46,667 nucleotides of DNA. Source: Acetobacter senegalensis. GTDB lineage: Bacteria > Pseudomonadota > Alphaproteobacteria > Acetobacterales > Acetobacteraceae. Below, in pieces: positions 34,183 through 43,521 of the stretch; within the stretch, counting starts at the first letter, position 1; each line of letters begins with the position of its first letter. Below the pieces are notes generated by a model. It had not been told where the DNA came from and did no database searches. It saw only the letters and a list, made by a program, of their open reading frames with translations. The DNA lies in contig NZ_LHZU01000119.1 of assembly GCF_001580995.1 (NCBI RefSeq), positions 1-46,667 of the forward strand. The letters are read 5' to 3'. The position numbers and the translations under genes were made by a program.

Positions 34183-35709
34183 ATGTCTGAAACCGTGCTG
34201 GATGAACTGGTCATCCGTCTTGGGCTGGATACCTCTTCCCTTCAGTCAGATGCCAGACAGGCAGTGGGCGTTCTGGATACCCTGACCCAGAAAACGCAAA
34301 CGATCACCAGCCAGAGTGAAAAAGCCAGCAAGCAGGCAGCCTCCTCTTTCAGCCAGACGCGAAAGGAAGCACTGGGCCTGCTGGGTGTCTTATCCGGCGG
34401 CCGAGGGCTTGCAAGTCTCCTGAAACAGATGCAGGGAGCCTCTCAAAAAACAACTCTTAGCGGCTCTTCACAACAGGGAGGAGGAGCAGGGCAGTCCTCC
34501 CGTTCCGGTTTTGCACGTGGAATTAACCGTTTTTCACACGCACCACATACCATGCACGCGCCGGCTTCATCCCGTGCCAGCAGGTCAAAAGGTCCACTGC
34601 TTCCGCTGCAGAGAATGCAGCAACAGCCGTCAGCATTTTTTACACCCAGCCCTCTTTCCGTTCCCGAGCGACATTTCCAAGTGCAGGCTCCGTCAAGGCC
34701 TTCACAACAGGCTCCCGCTTTTTTATCGTCTCATGATCGGTCTCTATCCACCACCAGCGCCCTTGTACGGCCAGCGTCCCTGTCCTCCCGTGTCACCCTC
34801 CAGCACACGACAGTTCTAACGCAACCTACTTCGGTTTCAGGTAGGGCGTATAACGGCGTTCTCCCAACAAAGAGTCTGACAGAAGCTCTGCGTAGTACGG
34901 TAAGCGCGGCTATGGCCTTATACCGACCTCAGAGCCTCCGCACGCCCCGTCCTCTCTTTACGGCCTTCTCCGTCATCCGGCAGGCAAACCCCAAAAGCCG
35001 TGGAGAAACTTCCCCTCTTTCCTTCAACAGAATGCAGAATCCGGTAAGCTCTTTTCCAAACGCTGCCGGGTTGATGCCACCTACCACAAAACAGCAGACT
35101 GACTGGCGCAGACGACAGCCTTCCCACAATGGAATACCGCCCAATTCCGTCAGAGGATTATCATACAGCAAGGCTGCATCCCCTTTCGAGACTTTCGGGA
35201 AAAACCATCGCCCACTAAGCGGGAAGTCTCCATCCAGTCGTACTAACCATCTTTACAGATACCAAAATCACACCTTAGCCATGCAGCACGTGCCCATGGT
35301 GCCCTCGGTGCCAGAACAGCGGCTCTCGGCTCAGGCACGTCGGCAATTTTCCCTGTTAGAGCCATCGTCTTCCAGTCGGACAAATTTCCCGCCAGCACCG
35401 AATGCACGCCTTGCACCAGTCTCTCCCATGCTGGAAAATAATCTGCTGCATCAGGGCGTTTTCCTGTCCTCTGATGCACTAAAACTCATGCAGCCATTTC
35501 TGCCCGGCTCACCTATGCTGCGTGCAGCCAGCAGCGCGGCAGCAAGCGTGCCCGCACCGCAGGCGCCCGTGCAGAACACCACGCATATCGGGTCTGTCAC
35601 CATCAGCGTGCCATCCGGCAACCCGCAGAAGATCGCACAGGCGCTGCGTGGCCTTGGTGGTGGAGACAGCCATACGCTGACCAGCCTCGCTACATACGGG
35701 GCCGTATAA
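34183..35709 (+). CDS. Tape measure-like tail protein, disordered centre
   Basis: 508 residues; AAGGA before the ATG at 34183. The N-terminus (MSETVLDELVIRLGLDTSSL, QSDARQAVGVLDTLTQ, then a coiled stretch) and C-terminus (GSVTISVPSGNPQKIAQALR) are typical ends of tape measure proteins. The middle (about 95-440) is Ser/Pro/Arg/Gln-rich with no membrane helices and few long helices, unlike normal tape measures. At about 1.5 angstrom per residue a tail of roughly 75 nm would be expected if the centre is still helical. No lytic domain is seen. Confidence 0.75.
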   Translation: MSETVLDELVIRLGLDTSSLQSDARQAVGVLDTLTQKTQTITSQSEKASKQAASSFSQTRKEALGLLGVLSGGRGLASLLKQMQGASQKTTLSGSSQQGGGAGQSSRSGFARGINRFSHAPHTMHAPASSRASRSKGPLLPLQRMQQQPSAFFTPSPLSVPERHFQVQAPSRPSQQAPAFLSSHDRSLSTTSALVRPASLSSRVTLQHTTVLTQPTSVSGRAYNGVLPTKSLTEALRSTVSAAMALYRPQSLRTPRPLFTAFSVIRQANPKSRGETSPLSFNRMQNPVSSFPNAAGLMPPTTKQQTDWRRRQPSHNGIPPNSVRGLSYSKAASPFETFGKNHRPLSGKSPSSRTNHLYRYQNHTLAMQHVPMVPSVPEQRLSAQARRQFSLLEPSSSSRTNFPPAPNARLAPVSPMLENNLLHQGVFLSSDALKLMQPFLPGSPMLRAASSAAASVPAPQAPVQNTTHIGSVTISVPSGNPQKIAQALRGLGGGDSHTLTSLATYGAV

Positions 35710-35742
35710 TGTCTTTTCCGTTTTTATAAAGGATTTTCCTAC

Positions 35743-36531
35743 ATGCCCATGGTGCCGGTTACGCTGCCATCCGTCTGGACTGTGCCGGTGGCAGCAGGCG
35801 TGCCGCTTCTGCTGGGGCAATCTGTTACGCATGGGGTGCAGGCGGCGGCGTCTGTCAGTATCGGCACGGTGCTGGATGATCTGCTCATCAGTCAGGCGGC
35901 AGGGCAGTGGGGCATTTTCAACAGTGCGGGCCAAAGTGTGCTCTCCGCCGCGCGCGTGCTCTCCGTGGCAGGGGAGAGTGAACACCATATTGCCACAGCC
36001 CCTTTGGAAGACGGCAGTTTTCTGTCCTACAGCAAGGTTGCTACGCCCCGAACGCACAGGGTGCTGATGGTGTGCGATGGTTCGGAAACAGGCTTGGACT
36101 CTCAGGCTCTTTCAGCGTTGCTGCCTCAGGCAGCCTCATCGCTTGCCGGAGCAGAGGGATTATATGTGCGCAAGGCGTTCTTCGCGACTCTTGCCGCGTT
36201 GGAGGCCGACCTGTCACTTTATTCCGTCATTACGCCAGAGCGGAAATATGAGAATGTCAACATTACCGGCCACCGCTGGCTGCGCGATGCGCGGCACGGT
36301 ATTACCATGCCAGTTGTGGAAATCACTCTTCAGGAAGTACGCGTGTCTGCCACGCAGAGTTTCACAACAACTCAGCAGCCGCAAGGGCAGCGCATGCTCT
36401 GCGGTGGCGTTGTGCCCTCCCAGTCATCCCCTACGCTAACATCCAGCAATAGCCTCTATGAGAGCGTGGTAACAGACGAGACGTCTCAAAACATAACCGG
36501 CTGGGCCAACCTTGCAGGATCTCCGCTATGA
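35743..36531 (+). CDS. Baseplate/tail protein, Dit-like position
   Basis: 262 residues after an AAAGGA site. First third is Val/Ala-rich and beta-like (VPVAAGVPLLLGQSVTHGVQ, IGTVLDDLLISQ), and a central part (ENVNITGHRWLRDARHGITM, VVEITLQEVRVSATQ) has the strand pattern of baseplate proteins that join tube and hub. A Ser/Thr-rich end carries NSLYESVVTDE. No lysozyme or LysM motif is visible. Assigned by order and strand pattern only. It overlaps the plug gene by four bases. Confidence 0.68.
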   Translation: MPMVPVTLPSVWTVPVAAGVPLLLGQSVTHGVQAAASVSIGTVLDDLLISQAAGQWGIFNSAGQSVLSAARVLSVAGESEHHIATAPLEDGSFLSYSKVATPRTHRVLMVCDGSETGLDSQALSALLPQAASSLAGAEGLYVRKAFFATLAALEADLSLYSVITPERKYENVNITGHRWLRDARHGITMPVVEITLQEVRVSATQSFTTTQQPQGQRMLCGGVVPSQSSPTLTSSNSLYESVVTDETSQNITGWANLAGSPL

Positions 36532-36863
36532 GCACGTCTTCTTCCTCGTCTGGCAGCACCGCAGATCTGGTAATGATCCCCCTTGCCAGCACCGCCGCCC
36601 AGATGCTCCGGGTCACACTTTCCGGCCAGAATATTCAGATCGCCGTGCGTCAACGTTCCACAGGGCTGTATGCAGATTTCTGGCTTGCCAACACCCGATT
36701 GCTCTCGGGCGTGTTGTGTCAGGACCGCACATGGCTTGTGCGTGATGAAGCCATTGGCCTGCCGGGAGATTTCACATTTGCTGATACCCAGGGCACGCAG
36801 GACCCCACCTATGATGGTCTGGGCAGCCGCTACCTTCTCCTCTACCGTGCGGGATGGACGTAG
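36528..36863 (+). CDS. Phage baseplate plug protein
   Basis: 111 residues. After a Ser-rich start: VMIPLASTAAQMLRVTLSGQ, NIQIAVRQRSTGLYADFW, LLSGVLCQDRTWLVRDEAIG, LPGDFTFADTQGTQDPTYDG and a YLLLYRAGWT end. This is the usual pattern of small baseplate plug proteins (strand-rich, LPGDFxFxDTQGxxDP). It closes the tail tube at the baseplate until contraction. Confidence 0.82.
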   Translation: MSTSSSSSGSTADLVMIPLASTAAQMLRVTLSGQNIQIAVRQRSTGLYADFWLANTRLLSGVLCQDRTWLVRDEAIGLPGDFTFADTQGTQDPTYDGLGSRYLLLYRAGWT

Positions 36864-37174
36864 CAGCAAGTTCCGATAAGCCTATTTCCGTTTGCGCGCG
36901 CCTGTTTGATCAGTGCTCTCTTGTGCACGGACCACCGTCTGGCGCGTGCGGCATAGTCTCATGATATATGGCGCGTTTCACGTCTTGCCGTCTCTTCCTA
37001 TTTTCCCCACATTGTCGTGCCGTCGTGCGGAGAGTATGCGGTGCCGCGCCTCAGGCCGCTTCAACCGGCGGGGCCCCCACCCACACAGCCTATGCGCTCC
37101 TCCAGTGCCGTCTGCTTCATGCGTGATGCAAAGCCTCTGCGCGTCCGGCTTCTTCAAACACGGTTGGCATATTC
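36864..37174. other. Gap between plug and hub genes, no clear gene
   Basis: About 310 bases. Several frames are partly open, but none has a ribosome site, a plausible start and a folded-looking product together. A rightward frame spanning 36954-37232 is long and Arg/Pro-rich but overlaps the hub gene. Confidence 0.45.
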
Positions 37175-38149
37175 ATGGCCCAGTCAGGCTCTTTTACGTC
37201 ACGCGCGTTGCGCATCACTTTCCGTCTGCTGACAAATGCCTTTGGCCCAAGCGGCGCAGATACCGTCACGCTTACCGGCCTGCGGGTAACGGCAGATATC
37301 ACACAGGCGCAGTTTCCAACAGGAGAGATTGCAACCTTGCGGATTGAAGGTCTCTCGCCCGATCTGATGAACCGCCTCAGTCTTGCAGCACCTGACCCAA
37401 CCAGCCAGAGTGCGAGTGAAGTGCTGGTGGAAACGGAGGAGGGGACCTCTCCCGCCGCACTGGTGTTTCAGGGCGGTGTCACACTGGCCTATGCGGACTA
37501 CACCAACGCACCGGATGTCGCCTTTATGGTGCAGGCATTTTCAACAGCATTGCCCAATGCCATGGCGGCCACCCCAACCAGTTTTCGTGGCGCGGTGCCT
37601 GTTGCGACCGTACTGGCAACCGTTGCCCGGAAAGCCGGGCTGACACTCTCCTGCAACGGGGTTGGCGGCACGTTCCATAACCCGTATCTGGATGGCAGCC
37701 CCGGCCAGCAACTGGCTTACTGTATGGATATGCTGCCCATGCGGGTCAGCCTCGGGCGCGGGCAACTGGCAGTCTGGCCCGCGCGCATGGCGGGAAACGC
37801 CCCGCTGGCAGATCTACAAGCAGAAGGTTCAGGTGCTCTGTCAGCCTCAGAAACAAGCGTTGTACAACAGGCTGTTTCTGTATCATCCGAAACGGGCCTT
37901 ATTGGATACCCGTCCTGGTCCGCAGGCGGGCTGGCTGTGCGGATGTTGTTTAATCCTCAGGTCAGTTTCAATAGTGTGATCAGCCTGCAAAGCCGCTATC
38001 AGCCTGCCGGGTGGGGGGCGCAGTCTGGGCCCGTTACCACCGGCCTTTGGGTCGTCACGCAGGTTCGCCACAGCCTGCAAAGTGAAACCCCACACGGGGC
38101 CTGGTTTACAGACATCGTGGCACAGGCGTTTCAGGAGCACACGGCATAA
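37175..38149 (+). CDS. Baseplate hub protein
   Basis: 324 residues. Pattern: SGSFTSRALRITFRLLTNAF, DTVTLTGLRVTADITQAQFP, GEIATLRIEGLSPDLMNRL, later RKAGLTLSCNGVGGTF, QQLAYCMDMLPMRVSLGRGQ and a C-terminal VTTGLWVVTQVRHSLQSETP with GAWFT. These are the strand repeats and the HxLxS.xPxGxW end seen in baseplate hub subunits with Gp138-type spikes. It forms the trimeric hub carrying the spike. It shares one base with the next gene. Confidence 0.8.
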   Translation: MAQSGSFTSRALRITFRLLTNAFGPSGADTVTLTGLRVTADITQAQFPTGEIATLRIEGLSPDLMNRLSLAAPDPTSQSASEVLVETEEGTSPAALVFQGGVTLAYADYTNAPDVAFMVQAFSTALPNAMAATPTSFRGAVPVATVLATVARKAGLTLSCNGVGGTFHNPYLDGSPGQQLAYCMDMLPMRVSLGRGQLAVWPARMAGNAPLADLQAEGSGALSASETSVVQQAVSVSSETGLIGYPSWSAGGLAVRMLFNPQVSFNSVISLQSRYQPAGWGAQSGPVTTGLWVVTQVRHSLQSETPHGAWFTDIVAQAFQEHTA

Positions 38150-38802
38150 TGCCTCTTACTGCCAGCACATATCCCGTTCTTAACCGGGCGGATGCCGCAG
38201 CGTCTGACTTCAATGCACTGAACCGGGTTGTGGCACGGCTATTGTCCGCGCGGCGCACAGTGGTTGTGGTGCAGGTCAAGGCTGTTTCCGGTAGCGGGCT
38301 GAACCCCGTTGGTTTTGTGGATGTCCAGCCCATGGTGCACCAGCAGAACGCGGCAGGCGCGGTTACGCCGCATGGGGTGCTGTATCAGGTGCCCTATTTT
38401 CGGTTGCAGGGTGGCAGCCGCGCCGTGATTGTGGACCCCGCCGTGGGGGATATCGGGCTGGCCCTTGTGGCGGACCGCGATATCTTCAATGTCAAAACGG
38501 CCCGAACCCCGGCGGCTCCAGGTTCCTTCCGCCAGCAGAATATGGCGGATGCACTCTATCTGGGCGGGTTTCTGAATGGCGCACCACAGACATATGTGTG
38601 GCTGCATGATCAGGGCGTCACTGTAAAAACCGCAGGAACGGTGGATATTACAGCCCAGAGCCTGACCCTGAATGGGGACGCCACAATCAACGGGGCGCTG
38701 CATGTTTCAAAGGATGTCACGGCTTCAGGCATTTCCCTCACGCAGCATATTCATCCCGGTGTGCAGCCGGGTAGTGGCACAACGGGAACCCCACAAAGCT
38801 GA
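38149..38802 (+). CDS. Baseplate central spike, Gp138-like
   Basis: 217 residues. OB-like domain (VVVVQVKAVSGSGLNPVGFV, DVQPMVHQQN, YFRLQGGSRAVIVDPAVGDI, GLALVADRD) followed by a beta-helical shaft (VTVKTAGTVDITAQSLTLNG). His200 and His202 (QHIHPG) near the end resemble the iron-binding tip histidines of spike proteins. It pierces the target cell envelope. A strong hairpin starts two bases after its stop. Confidence 0.86.
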   Translation: MPLTASTYPVLNRADAAASDFNALNRVVARLLSARRTVVVVQVKAVSGSGLNPVGFVDVQPMVHQQNAAGAVTPHGVLYQVPYFRLQGGSRAVIVDPAVGDIGLALVADRDIFNVKTARTPAAPGSFRQQNMADALYLGGFLNGAPQTYVWLHDQGVTVKTAGTVDITAQSLTLNGDATINGALHVSKDVTASGISLTQHIHPGVQPGSGTTGTPQS

Positions 38803-38804
38803 AA

Positions 38805-38834
38805 TCCGGGCACGGTTTCAAAACCGTGCCCGGA
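38805..38834 (+). terminator. Strong palindrome after the spike gene
   Basis: TCCGGGCACGGTTT pairs perfectly with AAACCGTGCCCGGA over 14 bases, with only CA between. It starts two bases after the spike stop and probably ends the tail operon. No T-run follows. Confidence 0.75.
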
Positions 38835-38886
38835 TCATCACACTCTGTTCTAGCGTTTTAGCTAAACGGTTCTTTAGCCTGTTAAC

Positions 38887-38912
38887 GCGCACCGTAACGT
38901 CAAACGGTGCGC
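38887..38912 (-). terminator. Hairpin after the catalase gene
   Basis: GCGCACCGT pairs with ACGGTGCGC around an eight-base loop, 15 bases beyond the catalase stop (38927) in the leftward direction. Likely its transcript end, although no U-tract is seen. Confidence 0.65.
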
Positions 38913-38926
38913 AGGAAAATCAGGCG

Positions 38927-41044
38927 TCAGACTGCATGCACTTTTGCCTCACGCTGCCAGAAGCGCAGGGCGCGGCAGGTTTTGACAAATTCCGGAACCG
39001 AGGAGGGTTTTTCCAGCGTAATAACCCCTTCATCCAGCGCATCATCCGTCAGGCCCGCCTTTTTCAGCAGCGGAGCAGCTTCAGGCACATGCGCAATGAA
39101 TTTTGCATGCGCATAGGCATCCGTCACAAAATCCTTGGCGTCTGCGTCGTTCGCAAGCTGTTTGGCTCCGTCTTCAGAAAGCAGAAGCACAACCGCATCA
39201 TACAACACAGATGGGCCGCCCGGCACCCGCTGCCCTGCCGGAACATGGCGACCGCTTGATGTCTTGATCCCGCCAATCTGCGGTGCCACCAGTTCCAGAT
39301 CAACGCCTTCAGCCTTGGCGGTTTTTTCCAACGCTTCCAGAATGGCTTCATCCGCACCGTTGGTAATCAGCACACCAATTTTGCGGCCTTCAAAGGTTTT
39401 TGGACCATTTTTCAGAATGCTCAGGGCAGGGGACTCTGGCAGGTCAATCACCTTGCTGGCAGGTGGTGCGGCGTCTGGCAGTTTTTCCAGCCCCAACCCG
39501 TCAGCCACGGCCTGTGCCAGTCCCTTGTCAATATTCAACAGGTGAGAGACCACGCGGGCACGAATAGCCGGTGTTTCCACCTTGCTGAGTTCAAAGGTAA
39601 TGGCCTGCTGAATATGCGTCTGCTCCACCTCGGTCTGGCTTTTGTAGAACTGCCGCGCCTGACTGTAATGGTCCGCAAACTTTTCTGACCGCACACGCTC
39701 TTTCCGGCCCTCTACGTCCTGCGGATAAGACGTAAAGCCTTTCTGCGGGTTTTCACGCGGGCCACCGGCTTCTCCGCCCCAGGAGTTGGGCTCATAATTC
39801 ACCCGCCCTTTAGGGTTATGCATCGCGCCGTGGCCATCCTGCTGAAAATGATGGAACGGGCATTTAGGCGCATTGATGGGAATATGCGTAAAGTTCGGCC
39901 CACCCAGCCGCTTCAACTGCGTATCCAGATAGGAGAAATTGCGGCCCTGAAGCAGCGGATCATTGGTAAAATCAATCCCCGGCACCACGTTCTGGGTGCA
40001 GAAGGCCACCTGCTCGGTTTCCGCAAAGAAATTATCCACCATGCGGTCCAGCACCAGCCGGCCAACAGGCTGCACGGGCACCAGTTCTTCCGGAATCAGC
40101 TTTGTTGCATCCAGAATGTCAAAATCGAACGTGTCAGCAAATTCATCGTCAAAAAGCTGCACACCCAGTTCCCATTCCGGGTAGTTGCCTGCCTGAATGG
40201 CGTTCCACAAATCACGACGGTGAAAATCAGGGTCAGCACCGTTTATTTTGACGGCCTCGTTCCACACAACAGATTGCAGCCCCTGTTTGGGCTTCCAGTG
40301 GAACTTGGCAAAGGTGGATTTGCCATCCGCCGTGACAAAACGGAACGTGTGAACGGCAAAGCCTTCCATAAAGCGGAAGGACCGCGGAATTCCCCGGTCA
40401 GACATCACCCACATGATCATGTTCATGCTCTCAGGGGTGAGGGAAATGAAGTCCCAGAAATTATCATGCGCGGATTGTGCCTGCGGAAAAGCGCGGTCCG
40501 GCTCTTCCTTCACGGCATGCACCATGTCCGGAAATTTGATGGCGTCCTGAATGAAGAATACGGGAATGTTGTTGCCAACAAGATCCCAGTTGCCTTCCTT
40601 GGTGTACAGCTTGACCGCAAAGCCACGCGCATCACGCGCAAGGTCAAAAGATCCCTTGCTGCCCGCCACGGTGGAAAACCGCACAAACGCGGGCACACGC
40701 TCGCCCACACGCTGCAACACATCCGCCCGTGTGATGTCAGACAGGGAATGGGTCAGTTCAAAAAAACCATGCGCGCCATAGCCACGGGCATGCACAACCC
40801 GTTCTGGAATACGCTCATGGTCAAAATGGAAAATCTTTTCTCTGAAATGAAAATCTTCCAGAAGGCTTGGGCCGCGTGCGCCTGCTTTCAGTGTGTTCTG
40901 ATCATCCGCTACAGGCACGCCCTGCTGGGTGGTCAGGGTTGGCACGTCACCGTGGGCGGTCTGGTGTGTTTCGCCACCTGCGCCGCGCTGTACCTTTTCT
41001 TCGCCCAATGTTACGGGTTTGCGGTCTGTATCCGTCGTGCTCAT
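38927..41044 (-). CDS. katE: Large-subunit monofunctional catalase
   Basis: 705 residues, the length of HPII-type (clade 2) catalases. Catalytic His85 ([12 protein letters not shown]), an Asn in [11 protein letters not shown] (158/159) and proximal heme Tyr372 ([13 protein letters not shown]) are present, with the core [20 protein letters not shown]. The C-terminal part (about 540-690, [20 protein letters not shown]) is the DJ-1/PfpI-like domain of large catalases. It dismutates hydrogen peroxide, which suits the oxidative metabolism of acetic acid bacteria. It is leftward, with no phage gene on that strand near it. Confidence 0.96.
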   Translation of the reverse strand: MSTTDTDRKPVTLGEEKVQRGAGGETHQTAHGDVPTLTTQQGVPVADDQNTLKAGARGPSLLEDFHFREKIFHFDHERIPERVVHARGYGAHGFFELTHSLSDITRADVLQRVGERVPAFVRFSTVAGSKGSFDLARDARGFAVKLYTKEGNWDLVGNNIPVFFIQDAIKFPDMVHAVKEEPDRAFPQAQSAHDNFWDFISLTPESMNMIMWVMSDRGIPRSFRFMEGFAVHTFRFVTADGKSTFAKFHWKPKQGLQSVVWNEAVKINGADPDFHRRDLWNAIQAGNYPEWELGVQLFDDEFADTFDFDILDATKLIPEELVPVQPVGRLVLDRMVDNFFAETEQVAFCTQNVVPGIDFTNDPLLQGRNFSYLDTQLKRLGGPNFTHIPINAPKCPFHHFQQDGHGAMHNPKGRVNYEPNSWGGEAGGPRENPQKGFTSYPQDVEGRKERVRSEKFADHYSQARQFYKSQTEVEQTHIQQAITFELSKVETPAIRARVVSHLLNIDKGLAQAVADGLGLEKLPDAAPPASKVIDLPESPALSILKNGPKTFEGRKIGVLITNGADEAILEALEKTAKAEGVDLELVAPQIGGIKTSSGRHVPAGQRVPGGPSVLYDAVVLLLSEDGAKQLANDADAKDFVTDAYAHAKFIAHVPEAAPLLKKAGLTDDALDEGVITLEKPSSVPEFVKTCRALRFWQREAKVHAV

Positions 41045-41350
41045 ATGCCTGCGCCTTCCCTTTAAAATCCTGAAACATGCGGAACCCCACGCAGAACACG
41101 GCCCGATGAAGCGGAGTATTCCCCCTCCATCAGTCGTTTTCTGCCGGGTGCAGTCTTCTCCTCTGCGTCGCTCCGGGGTGCCGGGGTGTGATGTGCTGAA
41201 ATGGGCCCGTCAGCCGTGCGTTATGTCGGGCCTCTAACGCGTGTGTCCTCGTCAGAGTTTCCTCTCTCCCGGCAAAGTCAGCCATGCCCCAGGCGCAAGG
41301 CTAAGGCGGCGCATGGCCTTTCTTCCCTCAGAAAACAAAGAGTTTATGTC
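41045..41350. other. Divergent gap: catalase and gp25 promoters
   Basis: About 306 bases between the katE start and the baseplate wedge gene. Both promoters should lie here, but I see no clear box pairs. No gene is evident. Confidence 0.4.
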
Positions 41351-41704
41351 ATGCAAACATTGCTGCTTGACTGCGCAACGTGGGACCTGGCGGTTAATGC
41401 CGCCGGAAACATAGCCGTGGCCTCCGCCCCCTATGCCGTGGCGCAGAATGTGGCCTGTGCAGTCCGGGTGTTCCTGGGCGAGTGCTGGTACAACACCAGC
41501 CTTGGGCTGCCCTATCTCAGCAATATTCTGGGCCGCACCCAGTCCGCCGCTCTCTTCCGGGCAGATGTGGAGCAGACAGCCCAGAGCGTGCAGGGCGTGG
41601 CCCGCGCGGTGTGTGTGCTGACAGCCATCAGCCCCCAGCGCCGTCTCTCCGGCGTTATCCAGCTTATTCTTGCAGACGGGAGCCAGACTGTTGTCAGCCT
41701 CTGA
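41351..41704 (+). CDS. Baseplate wedge protein, gp25/gpW-like
   Basis: 117 residues from the ATG at 41351; the frame is open to 41201 without support. Typical features: WDLAVNAAGNIAVASAPYAV, AQNVACAVRVFLGECWYNTS, GLPYLSNILG and RADVEQTAQSVQGV. The sheath-initiating gp25/gpW family has the same order (QNVxxAxRxFLGExWYDxxxGxPY). It lies next to gpJ, as in other contractile phages, but is cut off from the rest of the baseplate by katE. Confidence 0.87.
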   Translation: MQTLLLDCATWDLAVNAAGNIAVASAPYAVAQNVACAVRVFLGECWYNTSLGLPYLSNILGRTQSAALFRADVEQTAQSVQGVARAVCVLTAISPQRRLSGVIQLILADGSQTVVSL

Positions 41705-42950
41705 AACCGCACAAACCACCAGCACAGGCCAGACCACATCTGGCGGCACAACATCCGTCCCGGCTCCAGTGCTGGATGCCACAGGCTTCATCATGCCGGA
41801 GGAGCCGGACATGCTGGCTGGCGTGCTGGCCGATCTGAACGCAGCCTTCGGCAATACCCTCAATACGGATCTTTCCACCCCGCAAGGGCAACTGGCCATG
41901 TCGCTCACCGCCATTCTGGGGGATGCGTATGATCAGTTTCTGGCACTTGCCAACGGGGTAGATCCGGCCCGTGCCTCCGGCCGGATGCAGGATGCCATCG
42001 GCCGCCTTTATTTCATGTCCCGTCTGCCTGCCACCGCCACGGTTGTCACCTGCCTGTGTACGGGGGTTGCCGGTACTGTTATTCCGCAGGGCGCGCTGGT
42101 GCAGGATGCGTCAGGCAACAGTTACGCGGCAGATGCCGCCATCACGCTGGATGCCACAGGCACCGGCAGCGGCACGTTTTCCTGCACGCAGGCGGGCGAG
42201 GTTGTTTGCCCGGCGCAAAGCGTTGGCATCAGCCAGTCTCTGGCCGGGTGGGCAACTGTTACCAACCCAGTTGCCGGGGTAACGGGCAGCGCTGTAGAAA
42301 GCCGCACTGCGTTTGAAGAAAGACGCCGCGTATCGGTCGCCGCCAACGCCATCGGTCCGCTGGATGCCATATCCGCCGCTGTGCAAGCCGTTCCGGGCGT
42401 AACTGATGCGTTTGTCACGGATAACAGCACGGCTTCGGCCACCACGATGGGCGGTGTTACGCTTGCGCCCTATAGCCTGTATGTCTGTGCCAACGGCGGC
42501 GCCGATCAGGCCATTGCGCAGGCTATCCTGCGTAAAAAGCCACCAGGGTGCGCTTATACCGGCAGCACGACCGTTACCGTGACAGACCCCAACAGCGCTT
42601 ATAATACAGCGCCAAGCTATACCGTCAGTTTTCAGCGTGCCACCCCCACACCGCTTTTTGTAAAAGTGACAATGGTGGCGTCTTCCACCGTGCCCTCTAC
42701 GGCCACAACAGCCGTGCAGGCCGCCATACAGGCCGCATTTTCAGGGGATGACGGGGGCAGCCGCGCGCGTATTGGGGCCACGCTGTATGCCAGCCGCTTT
42801 TATGCGAGTATCGCAGCACTGGGCACGTGGGCGCAGATTGCGGATATCACGCTTGGTATGACCGCCACGCCAACCGGGTTCAGCGCGACTTTCGGCATCA
42901 GTCAGGTGCCTACGCTTGATCCGGCAAATATCAGTGTGGTGTTTGCCTGA
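41691..42950 (+). CDS. Baseplate J-like protein
   Basis: About 419 residues from a TTG at 41691 with GGAG upstream. The frame is open to a TTG at 41670. After a Ser/Thr-rich leader: GFIMPEEPDMLAGVLADLNA, FGNTLNTDLSTPQGQLAMSL, DPARASGRMQDAIGRLYFMS, RLPATATVV, and the ESRTAFEERRRVSVAANAIG, AVQAVPGVTDAFVTDN blocks typical of gpJ. It links the wedge into the baseplate ring. It overlaps gp25. Confidence 0.9.
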   Translation: MSASETAQTTSTGQTTSGGTTSVPAPVLDATGFIMPEEPDMLAGVLADLNAAFGNTLNTDLSTPQGQLAMSLTAILGDAYDQFLALANGVDPARASGRMQDAIGRLYFMSRLPATATVVTCLCTGVAGTVIPQGALVQDASGNSYAADAAITLDATGTGSGTFSCTQAGEVVCPAQSVGISQSLAGWATVTNPVAGVTGSAVESRTAFEERRRVSVAANAIGPLDAISAAVQAVPGVTDAFVTDNSTASATTMGGVTLAPYSLYVCANGGADQAIAQAILRKKPPGCAYTGSTTVTVTDPNSAYNTAPSYTVSFQRATPTPLFVKVTMVASSTVPSTATTAVQAAIQAAFSGDDGGSRARIGATLYASRFYASIAALGTWAQIADITLGMTATPTGFSATFGISQVPTLDPANISVVFA

Positions 42951-43519
42951 TGCAGAATGTGCAGAAAACCGTTCTGTCCCAATATGCATGTTCTCCTACC
43001 CTGAATGCCCTGATTGCGGCCTGGAACCAGGCGTTTGATCCCGCTACGCTGATCGAGACGTGGTACCAGCAGATATGGAACCTGGAAACCGCCCAAGGGT
43101 ACGGTCTGGATGTCTGGGGTCGGATTGTAGGCGTGCAGCGCATTCTGAGCATAACATCAGACACATTCTGCGGGTTTGAAGAAGCGGAAGATCTGACAGA
43201 GGACAGTTTCAACAGTGCTCCGTGGTATTCCGGCACTGTCTCAAGCGGCAATTATCGCCTGTCTGATGATGGGTTTCGCCAACTGATCTACGCCAAGGCC
43301 ATGGCCAATATTACAGATGGCTCCATTACCAGCCTGAACGCCATTCTCATGACACTGTTCGCAGGGCAGGGGGATGCCTGGGTGTCTGATCATGGCGGCA
43401 TGAGCATGACTTACACGTTCGGTTTTGTGCCATCTGCGGTGCAGATTTCCATTATCCAGAATTCCGGTGTCCTGCCTCGCCCTGCGGGTGTGCGGGTAAC
43501 CTACGCCATTAAAGGCTGA
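42950..43519 (+). CDS. Baseplate protein gpI-like, DUF2612
   Basis: 189 residues. ATLIETWYQQIWNLETAQGY, GLDVWGRIVGVQRIL, FRQLIYAKAMANITDGSITS and SVLPRPAGVRVTY-like end (SGVLPRPAGVRVTYAIKG) match DUF2612, the gpI equivalent. It sits between gpJ and the fibre gene and shares one base with gpJ. It anchors the tail fibre to the baseplate. Confidence 0.88.
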   Translation: MQNVQKTVLSQYACSPTLNALIAAWNQAFDPATLIETWYQQIWNLETAQGYGLDVWGRIVGVQRILSITSDTFCGFEEAEDLTEDSFNSAPWYSGTVSSGNYRLSDDGFRQLIYAKAMANITDGSITSLNAILMTLFAGQGDAWVSDHGGMSMTYTFGFVPSAVQISIIQNSGVLPRPAGVRVTYAIKG

Positions 43520-43521
43520 GC

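Noticed and set aside
36913-37347. Rightward frame between plug and hub genes
   Set aside because: No ribosome site, Arg/Pro-rich composition typical of a shifted frame, and overlap with the hub gene.
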